Shown here piece by piece: positions 54,730-63,801 of a stretch of DNA of 64,000 nucleotides. Both the position numbers and the translations under genes were made by a program. This stretch comes from Halopseudomonas xinjiangensis (GTDB lineage Bacteria > Pseudomonadota > Gammaproteobacteria > Pseudomonadales > Pseudomonadaceae). The notes beneath the pieces are model-generated. The model was given only the letters and a program-made list of their open reading frames with translations. It searched no databases and was not told the DNA's origin. The stretch covers positions 62,001 to 126,000 of the forward strand of contig DRFO01000014.1 in NCBI GenBank assembly GCA_011050525.1. Reading direction: 5' to 3'. Each line of letters starts with the position of its first letter. Within the stretch, counting starts at the first letter, position 1.

Positions 54730-55427
54730 CCTGGGCAGAACGCTGGGCCTTGCTCGTGGAATGGGCGCCGCAGTTGCTGGAGGGCGCGCTGCTGACGTTG
54801 GAACTGGTTGGTATCGCAGTCATCGTCGGGTTGTTTTTTGCCATTCCGCTGGGGCTGGCGCGTGCCTCTCGACACTGGTACATCCGCGCTTTTCCCTACA
54901 CCTACATTTTCTTCTTTCGCGGCACGCCGCTGCTGTTGCAGTTATTCCTGGTGTATTACGGTTTATCCCAGTTCGAGGCAGTGCGCGACAGCATGTTCTG
55001 GCCTTTTCTGCGCGAGCCCTACTGGTGTGCATTGATCATCATGACGCTGCATACGGCGGCTTATATCGCCGAGATTTTGCGCGGAGCCGTCCAGGCGGTA
55101 CCGCCCGGCGAGGTCGAAGCTGCACGGGCGCTGGGTATGTCACGCCGTCAGGCCTTGCAGTTCATCATCATGCCCCGCGCCATCCGCATCGGCTTACCCG
55201 CTTACGGTAACGAGGTCATCCTGATGCTCAAGGCCAGCGCTGTGGTCTACACAATCACCTTGATGGATATAATGGGCGTGGTGCGTACCATCAATTCAAG
55301 AACCTACCAGTTTGAGATGTTTTTCCTGGTAGCTGGCCTGATCTATTTGGTAGTCACCATACTCTTTACCCAGTTGTTCAAGCTGGTCGAGCGCTGGTTG
55401 AAAGTAGAGGCCAGCCGCAAGCGCTGA
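54726..55427 (+). CDS. polar amino acid ABC transporter permease (HisM type)
   Basis: 233 residues with about five membrane helices; FFRGTPLLLQLFLVYYGLSQFE and the EAA loop GAVQAVPPGEVEAARALGMS are family features. Forms the heteromeric channel with the preceding permease. Confidence 0.94.
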   Translation: MTWAERWALLVEWAPQLLEGALLTLELVGIAVIVGLFFAIPLGLARASRHWYIRAFPYTYIFFFRGTPLLLQLFLVYYGLSQFEAVRDSMFWPFLREPYWCALIIMTLHTAAYIAEILRGAVQAVPPGEVEAARALGMSRRQALQFIIMPRAIRIGLPAYGNEVILMLKASAVVYTITLMDIMGVVRTINSRTYQFEMFFLVAGLIYLVVTILFTQLFKLVERWLKVEASRKR

Positions 55428-55432
55428 ACCCC

Positions 55433-56629
55433 ATGGATTTCAGTCGACATTTCAACGATCTGGATGCCTGGTTGTACGAGCATCAGGCCATCTGGCGCGC
55501 CAGACCCTTTACCCAGTTGATCTTGCCCTGGGAAGCTGAGCATCAGACGCTCGCGGCGTTTCTGCGCGGGCGTACCCTGGAGCAGGCAGAGCAGGTCCAC
55601 AATCAGCCCCATCTGCTGCAGGCACCTCATCCCTATCCGGAGATAGCCGCGGCCTCCAGGGTGCTCGCGGCGCTGCCGGCATGGTCGCGTGAACCGTCTC
55701 GGACTTTCCCGGAGTCGCTTACCCGTCACATCCCTGGCCGTAAATGGGAGCAGATCACCCGCTTCGCCGAGATCAGCCTTGAACGCTTGCCGGCATCGAC
55801 CGGGTCCTGGATTGACTGGTGTGCTGGCAAGGGCCATCTCGGTAGGGTCATGGCGTGGCAAACCGGCCGGCCGCTAATCTGTCTCGAACACAACGCGGCG
55901 CTGAATGAGCAAGGGGCAGCCTTGAGCTCGCGCTGCGGCGTGGTGGCCGAGCACGTAGACGCCGATGTGTTGACCGCCAGCGCCTGGAGTCATATGGCCG
56001 CTGACCAGTTCCCGGTTGCCCTTCACGCCTGTGGACAATTGCACATGACACTTCTGGAGCAAAGTGCCATGCAAGGGTGCCGACAAGTCGTGCTCGCGCC
56101 GTGCTGTTACAACAGAATCGACGCTGACCTCTATCAGTCGATGTCGCGAGCCGGCAAGCAGGCGAAGCTGCAGCTCACCAAAGGGGATTTAGGGTTGCCG
56201 TTGCTCGAAAGCGTAACCGCTGGGCAGCGAGAACGCAGGCTGCGTGATCAGTCCATGGCGTGGCGGCTGGCATTTGACCTGTGGCAACGCGAAAGCTTGG
56301 GAACGGATGTCTATCTACCCACTCCCGCCAAGCCACACAGCGCCTTGGGTCAGGGCATCGCTGACTTTTGCCGTTCGCTTGCAAAGCACCATCAGCTCGA
56401 TTTTGCCGAGCCAGCCAGTTGGGCTGCGCTCGAGCAACAGGGCTGGCAGCGGCTTGCCCAGGTTCGCAACCTGGAGCTGGTCAGCGCCTTGTTTCGCCGA
56501 CCATTGGAAATATGGTTACTGCTGGACCGCGCCCTGTTTATGGAAGAGGCGGGCTACGCGGTACAACTCGGTGAATTCTGCTCTACAAGCCTTACGCCAC
56601 GCAATTTGATGCTGATCGCCAGCAAATAA
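55433..56629 (+). CDS. class I SAM-dependent methyltransferase (Methyltransf_32-like)
   Basis: 398 residues. The SAM motif is WIDWCAGKGHLGRVMAWQ (around 127-145); ALHACGQLH and VLAPCCYNRI resemble the methyltransferase 25 / RRNAD1-like family, whose members have a conserved CCYN-type motif. Target unknown; RNA is a guess. It begins 5 nt after the permease stop and may be read through from that operon. Confidence 0.82.
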   Translation: MDFSRHFNDLDAWLYEHQAIWRARPFTQLILPWEAEHQTLAAFLRGRTLEQAEQVHNQPHLLQAPHPYPEIAAASRVLAALPAWSREPSRTFPESLTRHIPGRKWEQITRFAEISLERLPASTGSWIDWCAGKGHLGRVMAWQTGRPLICLEHNAALNEQGAALSSRCGVVAEHVDADVLTASAWSHMAADQFPVALHACGQLHMTLLEQSAMQGCRQVVLAPCCYNRIDADLYQSMSRAGKQAKLQLTKGDLGLPLLESVTAGQRERRLRDQSMAWRLAFDLWQRESLGTDVYLPTPAKPHSALGQGIADFCRSLAKHHQLDFAEPASWAALEQQGWQRLAQVRNLELVSALFRRPLEIWLLLDRALFMEEAGYAVQLGEFCSTSLTPRNLMLIASK

Positions 56630-56933
56630 CTCAACAGGCCCTCACCAGCCTGTAAACGGCTTGCACACAGAGTTATCCACAGGTCTGCTCGGCTAATAGT
56701 TATCCCCTCCTCCTGTGCATAATCATGTTGACGACTTCTTGGTAGTATTCCGCAAGCCTCTGCTTGCGCGGCTTACAGCGCGATGTACAAAAAATGGTCA
56801 GGTGGATATCTATTTTAAAACAAGGAGTTGGCAGCTGTTTGTCAAGTGCTGGAATAGAAACAATGCACAAGTAGACAAACTGCTTGGCTGCGAAAAAAAC
56901 AATGGATAACTCCCATGTGAAGGCTTACAGGGC
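56630..56933. other. intergenic region before tRNA-Thr, no supported gene
   Basis: It holds one exact DnaA-box consensus TTATCCACA (56673-56681) and a few similar but imperfect sites (TTATCCCC). A single box is not enough for an origin. A 64-codon open frame at 56715-56909 has no ribosome site or family features and is not called. Confidence 0.5.
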
Positions 56934-56961
56934 TTTACAGATAAACCCACCCCTATATAAT
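56934..56961 (+). promoter_or_regulatory. sigma-70 promoter of tRNA-Thr
   Basis: -35 TTTACA at 56934-56939 and perfect -10 TATAAT at 56956-56961 with 16-nt spacing; the tRNA starts 10 nt downstream. Confidence 0.8.
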
Positions 56962-56970
56962 GCAACCCGC

Positions 56971-57046
<76 letters not shown>

Positions 57047-57057
57047 GCAAAATCAAA

Positions 57058-57087
57058 GACTTACGTAATGACGTAAGTCTTTTTTTT
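57058..57087 (+). terminator. Rho-independent terminator after tRNA-Thr
   Basis: GACTTACGT / ACGTAAGTC 9-bp stem with AATG loop followed by eight T. Confidence 0.92.
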
Positions 57088-57101
57088 GCCCAAATTTTGG
57101 G

Positions 57102-57123
57102 TTGGGGTAGGATTGGGGTAGGA
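57102..57123 (+). repeat. tandem 11-bp direct repeat downstream of tRNA-Thr
   Basis: TTGGGGTAGGA occurs twice head-to-tail (57102-57112 and 57113-57123), with a related GGTTTGG-like context before it. Short direct repeats just past a tRNA 3' end are common arm-binding sites of tyrosine integrases, so this may be the scar of island integration; no integrase is in the window. Confidence 0.6.
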
Positions 57124-57143
57124 GTTTGACCAAACGATTTTTA

Positions 57144-57375
57144 AGGTTAGATAATTTCGCCTCCTGCCAGCGGGGACACAGTCTCAGCCCCATCAGAGGA
57201 AGCCGCAGCCATTATCCGACTTGATTTGAATACCAACGACGCTGAAGCTTTGCTTCGTCACGCGAAAAGCTTTGAGCCTGCCACCGGCGATGTTCGCGAG
57301 GATAGGCGGCTTTCGGATGCACTTCGGGATTTGGCCGAAGCGATTCAAGAGTCGCTTGCTACGGACGTGCTTTAG
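57144..57375 (+). pseudogene. open C-terminal gene remnant between tRNA-Thr and the methyltransferase
   Basis: About 70 codons open to a TAG at 57373-57375 read DTVSAPSEEAAAIIRLDLNT then NDAEALLRHAKSFEPATGDV, REDRRLSDALRDLAEAIQE. It looks like a real soluble helical protein with good codon use but has no start codon or ribosome site. It is either a 5'-truncated gene cut by island formation or uses an unusual start. Not recognised. Confidence 0.45.
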
Positions 57376-57516
57376 CAAATTGCTGCCAGAGGCATGAATT
57401 TGCCCAAAGCGTGCTGTCCCAGTCTCTAAGTACGCGCAAGCGATTCAGAATCTGCCTTTGAAAATTTCAAGCAAACCCGCCACACTCCTACATCCCAAAC
57501 CTGAACAGTCGCGCTC

Positions 57517-60291
57517 ATGAATGCAGTAGAAATTGAGTCCGCAATCTCGGACCTTGCCCTTGAGCCCTTTGACGCGTCGGAATTCGCGTTCACTTTCCTG
57601 GCTGCATTCGGCAACAAGGAAACCACGCTCAAGCGCCTCCGCGCCGGCAACAACAACTCCTCGGATGTGCCCGGTGGCGTATTGCTGCGGAGTAATATTC
57701 ATATCGCCACATGCGAGTCTGGTGCAGTGGGTGAAACGCTCAAGGCGTTGCGTGCTAGCTCTGCCACCATAAAGGGGAAAGCGAAGTTTATCCTTGCCAC
57801 CGACGGGCAAACGTTGGAAGCCGAAGAGCTTGTCACCGGTGAAACTATTGCCTGTGATTACCAAGACTTTCCCAATCATTTCGGTTTCCTGCTGCCGCTG
57901 GCTGGCATCTCCACCATCAAGGAGATCAAGGACAACCCCATCGACGTGCGCGCCACCAGCCGCCTGAACAAGCTGTACGTCGAGCTGCTGAACGAGAATC
58001 CAGACTGGGCCAAGGCCGAACGGCGCCACGACATGAACCATTTTATGTCTCGATTAGTGTTCTGCTTTTTTGCGGAAGACACCGATATCTTCACTGGGGA
58101 TGGGATATTTACCAAAACGGTCGAACAGTTTAGCGAGCGTGACGGTTCCAACGCCGATCAAGTGCTATCAGAAATCTTCCGTGCCATGAATATTAGGTTA
58201 ACCGAGCGCGCCTGTGCTGAACCACGCCTGCCCGGCTGGGCCAACAAGTTTCCGTATGTGAACGGTGGCTTATTCTCCGGCAGCATTGACGTTCCGCACT
58301 TCACGCGTATAGCGCGTACTTACCTGCTGCACGCCGGAAAATTGAATTGGCAGAAAATCAACCCAGACATTTTCGGTAGCATGATCCAGGCCGTGGCCGA
58401 TGATGAAGAGCGTGGTGCGTTGGGCATGCACTACACCAGTGTGCCCAATATTCTCAAGGTGCTGAACCCCCTGTTTCTGGATGATCTGCGGACGCAACTG
58501 GAGGCGGCCGGTGACAACAGGGCCAAGCTGCTGAACCTACGTAAGCGTATGGCACGTATTCGAGTGTTCGACCCGGCCTGTGGTTCCGGTAATTTCCTAG
58601 TAATTGCATACAAGCAAATGCGCGAGATCGAGGCAGAAATAAACCGTCGCCGAGGTGAGGCTCACAATAAGTCCGAAATACCGCTGACCAACTTCCGAGG
58701 TATTGAATTACGCGACTTTCCGGCAGAAATTGCCCGCTTGGCGCTGATCATTGCCGAGTTTCAGTGCGACGTCCTTTATCGCGGCCAGCAGGATGCGCTG
58801 GCCGAGTTTCTGCCGCTGAATGCGCAGAACTGGATTGTGTGCGGCAATGCGCTACGCCTGGACTGGCTGAGCATATGCCCGGCCACCGGCACAGAAGTAA
58901 AACTAGCGGCGGATGACTTATTTAGCACTCCACTCAATCAGACGGAAATCGGCTTTGAAAATGAAGGTGGTGAGACCTACATCTGTGGAAACCCGCCATT
59001 CAAGGGGGCAAGGAAACAAAGCCCAGCTCAAAAAGATGATATGGCTTTCGTATTTGGCGGAGGGCATGCTTATAAAGACTGTGATTACGTAACTGCGTGG
59101 TATTTGAAAGCATCGCAGTATTCCAATGGCAGCGTTTCCGATTTTGCTTTTGTCTCAACCAACTCAATTGCAAGAGGGGAGCAGGTTGAGCACTTGTGGT
59201 CAAACTTGTATGAGAATGGGGATTCTATCTTTTTCTGCCATACTCAATTTAAATGGCAGAATAATGCGACGCAAAACGCAGGAGTGTGGTGCGTAATTGT
59301 AGGCGTCTCTAGGGATAAATCCAAAAAGCGCCGAATCTTTAATGGTGAAACATGTCGCGATGTGCAGTCGATCTCACCTTATTTGATCTCTGGGGAAGAG
59401 AACTGCATAGAAAAGACGGATTACCCGATCTCTAACGATCTTCCAAAGCTGGTTTCAGGAAATATGGCGCGAGATGGAGGGAATCTGATACTTGATGAAG
59501 ATAATAAAAATGCTCTGCTGAAAGACTACCCTGATGCGGAGCCAATACTTCGACCGCTTATTGGTACAACCGAAATTAGACAGGGGTCGCGTAGGTGGTG
59601 CGTCTGGATAGAAGACGAGCAACTTGATTTGGCTGGTAACATCCCGCCTATAAAGAAACGCATTGAAAATACGCGTAATTTCCGGATGAAATCAACCGCA
59701 AAAACGACTATAGGTTATGCGAAGACGCCTCATAAATTTGCCCAAAGATGCCATCAGAACTCCAGTTCAATAGCTGTTCCGAAGAACACTGTTGAGGGGA
59801 TTGAGTATTTGACTCCTGATTTCTTTTCAAGTGATACGATCACAACTGATCTTGCTTTTGTGACTTTTACAGAAGAAGTTTGGGTGCTGGCTGTTATCTC
59901 ATCAACCCTTCATCGTGTATGGGCTGAGGCAATTTCTGGTGGGCTAGGAGCTGGCATTCGATATTCGTCTCAAATCACCTACAATGCCTTTCCAATGCCT
60001 TTGCTGACTGAGCAAAACAAGGTCGACCTGACCATTTGTGCTGAGGACATCCTCCTGGCCCGGGAAGCATGTTTTCCCGCTACAATCGCCGATTTGTATG
60101 CTACGGACACCATGCCGGACAACCTGCGCCATGCGCACGAGCGCAACGATGAAGTGTTGGAGCGTATTTATATCGGACGCCGTTTTAAAAACGATTCCGA
60201 GCGGCTGGAAAAGCTGTTTGAACTTTATGCAAAGATGAGAGTGAATGCAGCGAGGGGCCTGACCCAAAAGCCGCGAGACAAAAACGTATGA
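57517..60291 (+). CDS. MmeI-like (type IIG-class) DNA adenine methyltransferase, nuclease motif not seen
   Basis: 924 residues. N-terminal region (about 1-190) matches the MmeI_N architecture (FVTAF/GNKETTLKRL, PNHFGFLLPLAGI, KADVRATSRLNKLYVELL-like); a helical spacer (about 195-310) has FLFCFFAEDTDIF-type sequence and GLFSGSIDVPHF. The methyltransferase core follows: motif I FDPACGSGNFL (Asp352 onward), GIELRDFPAEIARLALI, motif IV NPPF at 492-495, so N6-adenine methylation is expected. The target-recognition part lies at about 560-830. Active MmeI relatives carry a D-(x)n-ExK nuclease site in the N-terminus; I see none here, so cleavage is probably supplied by the GIY-YIG protein downstream. 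Its ATGA stop couples to the next ORF. AT-content rises strongly over the recognition region. Confidence 0.88.
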   Translation: MNAVEIESAISDLALEPFDASEFAFTFLAAFGNKETTLKRLRAGNNNSSDVPGGVLLRSNIHIATCESGAVGETLKALRASSATIKGKAKFILATDGQTLEAEELVTGETIACDYQDFPNHFGFLLPLAGISTIKEIKDNPIDVRATSRLNKLYVELLNENPDWAKAERRHDMNHFMSRLVFCFFAEDTDIFTGDGIFTKTVEQFSERDGSNADQVLSEIFRAMNIRLTERACAEPRLPGWANKFPYVNGGLFSGSIDVPHFTRIARTYLLHAGKLNWQKINPDIFGSMIQAVADDEERGALGMHYTSVPNILKVLNPLFLDDLRTQLEAAGDNRAKLLNLRKRMARIRVFDPACGSGNFLVIAYKQMREIEAEINRRRGEAHNKSEIPLTNFRGIELRDFPAEIARLALIIAEFQCDVLYRGQQDALAEFLPLNAQNWIVCGNALRLDWLSICPATGTEVKLAADDLFSTPLNQTEIGFENEGGETYICGNPPFKGARKQSPAQKDDMAFVFGGGHAYKDCDYVTAWYLKASQYSNGSVSDFAFVSTNSIARGEQVEHLWSNLYENGDSIFFCHTQFKWQNNATQNAGVWCVIVGVSRDKSKKRRIFNGETCRDVQSISPYLISGEENCIEKTDYPISNDLPKLVSGNMARDGGNLILDEDNKNALLKDYPDAEPILRPLIGTTEIRQGSRRWCVWIEDEQLDLAGNIPPIKKRIENTRNFRMKSTAKTTIGYAKTPHKFAQRCHQNSSSIAVPKNTVEGIEYLTPDFFSSDTITTDLAFVTFTEEVWVLAVISSTLHRVWAEAISGGLGAGIRYSSQITYNAFPMPLLTEQNKVDLTICAEDILLAREACFPATIADLYATDTMPDNLRHAHERNDEVLERIYIGRRFKNDSERLEKLFELYAKMRVNAARGLTQKPRDKNV

Positions 60292-60383
60292 GCGATAGCC
60301 CTTACAGCTTCTTTTCGTATCCGTGTATCACTGCGATAGGCAAGCCTATTTCGGTTGACAGCATTCTCATAGAGGATGAATAA
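60288..60383 (+). CDS. 31-codon ORF coupled between methyltransferase and helicase
   Basis: The ATG overlaps the methyltransferase stop (atga) and the frame, MSDSPYSFFSYPCITAIGKP plus ISVDSILIEDE, ends two bases before the helicase start. Its job may simply be translational coupling, or it may be a real micro-protein or the stub of a deleted gene. No family recognised. Confidence 0.35.
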   Translation: MSDSPYSFFSYPCITAIGKPISVDSILIEDE

Positions 60384-60385
60384 AA

Positions 60386-62497
60386 GTGACTAACACTACC
60401 AACCCGACCAATAGTTACAGGGTGCCGTCGATATCGATTGCTACAGCGCACACGGGTGCATCCAGCAAGGCCAACGAGCTAGGCATGCGTACCATGCAGG
60501 AGCGCGCCTATACCAAGCGCGGCGAGCAGTACTTGCTGATCAAATCGCCCCCCGCATCGGGCAAGTCTCGCGCACTGATGTTTATCGCCTTGGACAAGCT
60601 GAACAACCAGGGTTTGCAACAGGCCATCGTCGTAGTGCCCGAACGCTCTATCGGCGGTAGCTTCGCCGATGAGCCGCTGACCCAGCATGGTTTCTACTGG
60701 GACTGGCAGGTGGCCCCGCAGTGGAACCTATGCAATGCGCCTGGCATTGATGAACCGCCTGTGGCGAAATCCAAGGTAGATGCCGTGCGCGCGTTCCTGA
60801 ATAGCAGCGACCAGGTACTTGTCTGCACCCATGCCAGCTTCCGCTTTGCCGTCGAAGAGCTGGGCATTGACGCCTTCGACAACCGCCTGATTGCCATTGA
60901 CGAATTCCACCACGTTTCTGCTAACCCGGATAACAAGCTGGGTAGTCAGTTGAGCGCGTTTATCGCCCGCGACAAGGTGCACCTAGTTGCCATGACGGGC
61001 TCCTACTTCCGTGGTGATAGCGAAGCCGTGCTGGCCCCGTCAGAGGAGAACAAGTTTGAGACGGTGACGTACACCTACTACGAGCAGCTTAACGGCTACC
61101 GTTGGCTCAAGTCTCTGGATATTGGCTACTTCTTCTACACCGGGAGATATGTGGATGCGGTCGCCAAGGTGCTGGACCCGGCGCTGAAAACCATTGTCCA
61201 TATTCCTAATGTAAATGCCCGCGAGAGCCTCAAGGACAAGGAGCGCGAAGTTAACGAGATCATGAGCTCGCTCGGCGATTGGCAGGGTGTCGACGCGGCC
61301 ACGGGATTTCACCTGATTAAAGCCAACGATGGTCGCATTCTTAAAGTGGCTGATTTGGTGGATGACAGCGATCCAGGTAAACGCTCTAAAGTGCTCGGCG
61401 CGCTGAAAGATCCGACGCAGAAAAACAACCGCGATAACGTGGATGTGATCATTGCTCTGGGTATGGCTAAAGAAGGCTTTGACTGGATCTGGTGCGAGCA
61501 TGCGCTGACTATAGGCTACCGTTCAAGCCTGACCGAAATTGTGCAGATCATTGGTCGTGCCACTCGCGATGCTGAGGGCAAGGAGCGCTCACGCTTCACT
61601 AACCTGATCGCTGAACCAATGGCTGACCAAGCTGCAGTAGCTGAAGCGGTAAACGATATGCTCAAGGCTATTTCCGCAAGTCTGCTGATGGAACAGGTGC
61701 TGGCCCCTCGTTATGAGTTCACGCCGAAAGATACCGGTCCGAAGGAAGGTTTCAATTACGGGCCGGAGGGGTACCAAAAGGGCGGCACCAATATGGGTGT
61801 TAATGAAGCTACGGGACAGTTTCATGTCGAAATCAACGGCCTGACGACCCCACAGAGCACAGAGGCAACGCGCATCTGCAAAGAAGACTTGAATGAAGTG
61901 GTAACCAGCTTCCTGCAGGACAAAACCGTGCTTGAGCGCGGCCTGTTCGATAAGGAAAACACTCTCCCGGAAGAGCTGACTCAACTGCGTATGGGCAAGA
62001 TCGTGCGCGAGCGTTACCCTGACTTGAGCGATGTCGACCAGGAAGCCATCCGCCAGCACGCCATTGCTGCCATGAACATTACCCAGCAGGCCAAGTTGGC
62101 TCTGGGGCAGGCGGATGCAAACGGCAGCGACAATGTACAGGGCAGCACGGCACTGCTGGATGGCGTGCGCAAATTCGTGAACGTGCGCGAACTGGACATT
62201 GACTTGATCGACCGCATTAACCCCTTCGATGCTGCATATGCGGTACTGGCGAAGGCGATGGATGAGAAGTCCTTACGCCAAGTGCAGGCCAGCATTGCCG
62301 CAAAGAAGGTGAGCATTCCTGAGGACGAAGCGCGTGACCTTGCCAAGCGTGCTTTGCAGTTCAAGAACGAGCGTGGCCGACTACCGGACATCAACTCTGC
62401 AGATGCCTGGGAAAAACGCATGGCTGAAGGCGTAGCTGCGTTGGCACGCTATCGCGCCCAAGCCAAGGCGGCACAGGGGAAGTCCGCGAATGGTTGA
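60386..62497 (+). CDS. superfamily 2 DEAD/DEAH-type helicase of the island
   Basis: 703 residues, GTG start; MTNTTNPTNSYRVPSISIAT. Walker A is PPASGKS (55-61), motif II is DEFHH (172-176), motif III AMTGSYFRGD, motifs IV-VI in the second RecA domain with AKEGFDWIWCEHALTIG and QIIGRATR (387-394). The last ~280 residues are a helical domain of unknown role. No nuclease, HNH or PLD motif is present, unlike type I HsdR or type III Res. It overlaps the GIY-YIG gene by 8 nt, so the two proteins are probably made in fixed proportion and act together in translocation-dependent restriction; that is inference. Confidence 0.9.
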   Translation: MTNTTNPTNSYRVPSISIATAHTGASSKANELGMRTMQERAYTKRGEQYLLIKSPPASGKSRALMFIALDKLNNQGLQQAIVVVPERSIGGSFADEPLTQHGFYWDWQVAPQWNLCNAPGIDEPPVAKSKVDAVRAFLNSSDQVLVCTHASFRFAVEELGIDAFDNRLIAIDEFHHVSANPDNKLGSQLSAFIARDKVHLVAMTGSYFRGDSEAVLAPSEENKFETVTYTYYEQLNGYRWLKSLDIGYFFYTGRYVDAVAKVLDPALKTIVHIPNVNARESLKDKEREVNEIMSSLGDWQGVDAATGFHLIKANDGRILKVADLVDDSDPGKRSKVLGALKDPTQKNNRDNVDVIIALGMAKEGFDWIWCEHALTIGYRSSLTEIVQIIGRATRDAEGKERSRFTNLIAEPMADQAAVAEAVNDMLKAISASLLMEQVLAPRYEFTPKDTGPKEGFNYGPEGYQKGGTNMGVNEATGQFHVEINGLTTPQSTEATRICKEDLNEVVTSFLQDKTVLERGLFDKENTLPEELTQLRMGKIVRERYPDLSDVDQEAIRQHAIAAMNITQQAKLALGQADANGSDNVQGSTALLDGVRKFVNVRELDIDLIDRINPFDAAYAVLAKAMDEKSLRQVQASIAAKKVSIPEDEARDLAKRALQFKNERGRLPDINSADAWEKRMAEGVAALARYRAQAKAAQGKSANG

Positions 62498-63677
62498 TAT
62501 GAACGATGACGACTTGCTGGATGCGTTAGGAGTAGAAGTCCCCACGCTCAAGACAGCCGCTCGAACGCCTCGCGAAGAACGCATCATCGCTGGCTTCGAG
62601 GACATTCAGCGTTTCTATCAAACCCACGGCCGCGCCCCATTACACGGCGAAGACCGCGACATCTTTGAGCGCTTGTATGCCGTGCGCCTGGATCAATTAC
62701 GCAAGTTGCCGGAGGCGCAAACTCTCCTGGCAGGTCTGGATAATCACGGCTTAATGTCGGGTACTGCGGTTGCCGCCATAAATGTAGACGATCTAGATGG
62801 GGACGCGTTGCTCGCCGAGCTGGGTATCAGCAGTGAGCCAGTAGACCAGGACGACATAACGGTGTTGCGACATGTTCGATCCAGTGCAGCAATCAAAGCG
62901 GCAGAAGAAATTGCCGCCCGCAACCCATGTAAAGACTTCGAGAGCTTCAAGCCACTGTTTGAGGAGGTGGAAGCGGGTCTCAAGCAGAAACTATGGATAA
63001 CCAAGCCCTTTGGCAAGAACGCGAGCATCGAGGTCGGGGACTTCTTCATTCTGAGCGGACTGATCGCCTATGTCGCCGAAGTGGGCGACACATACAAAAC
63101 GCCAAATGCGGAAACGAATGGGCGGTTGCGCGTCATCTACTCCAACGAGACGGAAAGCGATCTGCTATTGCGATCTTTGCAGCGGGCGCTCTACAAGGAC
63201 AGTGAAGGACGAGCTGGATCTCGGCTCATCAAGGTAGATTCCGGGCCGCTTTTCAGTGACATGGCCGAACCAGACGACATCGAGACTGGCACTATTTATG
63301 TTTTACGCAGTCAGTCCAGTCACCCATTCGTAGCTGAACATCGTGAGCTGATCCACAAGATTGGCGTGACCGGTGGAAAGGTGGAAACCCGCATCGCTGG
63401 GGCGGATAAAGATGCCACTTACCTGTTGGCGGATGTAGAGGTGGTCGCGACTTACAAACTGCACAACCTGAATAGAAGCCGACTTGAAAGCATCTTTCAT
63501 AGGTTGTTTGGTGCAGCACAATTGGATTTGACCATCGAAGACCGGTTCGGCAACCCCGTCAAGCCTAGGGAGTGGTTTCTGGTGCCATTACAGGTGATCG
63601 ATGAGGCAGTTGAACGTATCAGGGATGGGTCGATTACTGGCGTTACCTACGATCCCACACTTGCGCGGCTGGTCTAG
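62490..63677 (+). CDS. GIY-YIG (T5orf172-like) nuclease of the island
   Basis: 395 residues. An N-terminal helical region (1-130) opens MVDMNDDDLLDALGVEVPTL; a middle beta-rich region (about 150-260, NASIEVGDFFILSGLIAYVAEVG) could bind DNA or the partner; the C-terminal GIY-YIG domain (about 265-385) has TIYVLRS (GIY, Tyr270), HKIGVTGGKVETRI (KIG at 290-292 and conserved Arg), and catalytic Glu333 in RSRLESIFHRLFG, then DRFGNPVKPREWFLVPL. This fold cuts DNA in many phage and restriction enzymes. Final gene of the operon; the frame and key residues are intact. Confidence 0.88.
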   Translation: MVDMNDDDLLDALGVEVPTLKTAARTPREERIIAGFEDIQRFYQTHGRAPLHGEDRDIFERLYAVRLDQLRKLPEAQTLLAGLDNHGLMSGTAVAAINVDDLDGDALLAELGISSEPVDQDDITVLRHVRSSAAIKAAEEIAARNPCKDFESFKPLFEEVEAGLKQKLWITKPFGKNASIEVGDFFILSGLIAYVAEVGDTYKTPNAETNGRLRVIYSNETESDLLLRSLQRALYKDSEGRAGSRLIKVDSGPLFSDMAEPDDIETGTIYVLRSQSSHPFVAEHRELIHKIGVTGGKVETRIAGADKDATYLLADVEVVATYKLHNLNRSRLESIFHRLFGAAQLDLTIEDRFGNPVKPREWFLVPLQVIDEAVERIRDGSITGVTYDPTLARLV

Positions 63678-63801
63678 GTTGGGTAGTGCTTGAAATTGCT
63701 AAATGCTGAACTCTGTAGGCAGACCAGAGCTGGACATCAGTGGATATAGCCTGGTCTCAATATCATGTTGCTTGGTTTCCAGCTGAGTTCTTGACTGTCC
63801 G
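63678..63801. other. intergenic region after the defence operon
   Basis: No gene, strong terminator or copy of the tRNA-Thr 3' end is visible here or in the following 200 nt, so the right attachment site is not in the window. Confidence 0.5.

Noticed and set aside
56673-56681. Exact DnaA-box TTATCCACA, possible replication origin
   Set aside because: A single box with no AT-rich unwinding region and no dnaA/dnaN/rpmH context.
57517-63677. DISARM, BREX, type I or type III restriction system
   Set aside because: No DUF1998/PLD genes, no pglX-pglZ-brxC set, no HsdS-like specificity gene, and the helicase has no attached nuclease domain.
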